Source: Leptolyngbya sp. SIO4C5 (lineage in GTDB: Bacteria; Cyanobacteriota; Cyanobacteriia; Phormidesmidales; Phormidesmidaceae). Taken from it: 13,518 nucleotides of DNA. Below the pieces are notes generated by a model. That model did no database searches. It worked only from the letters and a program-made list of their open reading frames with translations, and was not told the origin of the DNA. Within the stretch, counting starts at the first letter, position 1, and the number at the start of each line of letters is the position of its first letter. The position numbers and the translations under genes are program-made. Positions 13,416 to 13,518 of this stretch are shown here, piece after piece. Location: NCBI GenBank assembly GCA_010671965.1, contig JAAHIC010000045.1:1-13518 (forward strand), in the 5' to 3' direction.

Positions 13416-13518
13416 TTGAAGGCTGTAATCTATCGAGAATTTGGTGAACCTCTTGCTATTGAGAGAGTGCCAGACCCGATACCTCCAACCGGGGGCGTGG
13501 TAATCGACGTAAAAGCAA
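13416..13518 (+). CDS. Zinc-type medium-chain alcohol/polyol dehydrogenase, N-terminal end only
   Basis: The frame starts MKAVIYREFGEPLAIERVPD and continues PIPPTGGVVIDVKA to the window edge. This is the conserved opening of GroES-like medium-chain dehydrogenases ('MKAxVYxxxGxPLxxxxVPxPxPxxGxVLVxVxA'). The start is a TTG at 13416 with GGAG (13405-13408) seven bases before it. No ATG is available, since the frame opens directly into the family's first residues. Zinc and nucleotide-binding residues lie beyond the window, so the substrate cannot be named. It could be another alcohol or sugar-alcohol oxidoreductase of the same pathway, given its position 83 bases after mtlK, or an unrelated quinone-oxidoreductase-like gene. 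Confidence 0.75.
   Translation, partial: MKAVIYREFGEPLAIERVPDPIPPTGGVVIDVKA

Overview
The window looks like chromosomal DNA of a cyanobacterium. The main reason is the cyanobacterial HIP1 octamer GCGATCGC, which I count more than 20 times across both halves, including one tandem pair at 8707-8722. GC content is moderate and the genes are densely packed. No rRNA, tRNA, CRISPR array or transposase was seen.

Left part (1-5164): ion transport plus a sugar kinase. The window opens inside a CPA1/NhaP-type cation:proton antiporter that is broken. A segment of about 120 bp encoding its middle lies in the opposite orientation (27-144, minus strand), and the C-terminal part follows on the plus strand (145-687). 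Converging on it is a minus-strand group: a PfkB-family fructokinase (5164-4154), a type II P-type cation ATPase (4164-1435) whose start overlaps the kinase stop, and a soluble TrkA/RCK protein (1364-684).

Middle (5165-7419): a vapBC-like toxin-antitoxin pair (5394-6022, plus), more AT-rich than its surroundings, followed by a convergent SorC-family sugar-responsive regulator (6993-6031, minus). The 426-base gap upstream of the regulator holds two inverted repeats of identical design, TTGAG-N6-CTCAA. One faces the regulator and one faces the transporter operon. Between them lies the decayed N-terminal end of a short-chain dehydrogenase (SDR) on the minus strand.

Right part (7420-13332): a plus-strand operon for polyol uptake and oxidation. 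It encodes a lipoprotein substrate-binding protein, two MalF/MalG-type permeases, a MalK-type ATPase and a long-chain mannitol 2-dehydrogenase. The window ends in the first 34 codons of a zinc-type medium-chain dehydrogenase.

Together the genes suggest this route: an imported hexitol (mannitol, or a related polyol such as sorbitol or arabitol) is oxidised to a ketose such as fructose by the MtlK-type enzyme. Fructokinase then phosphorylates it, and the SorC protein controls the system through the paired operators. The content resembles the polyol operon of Rhodobacter sphaeroides (smoEFGK, smoS, mtlK), where smoS is also an SDR. Substrate identity and regulation are inferred, not shown by the sequence.
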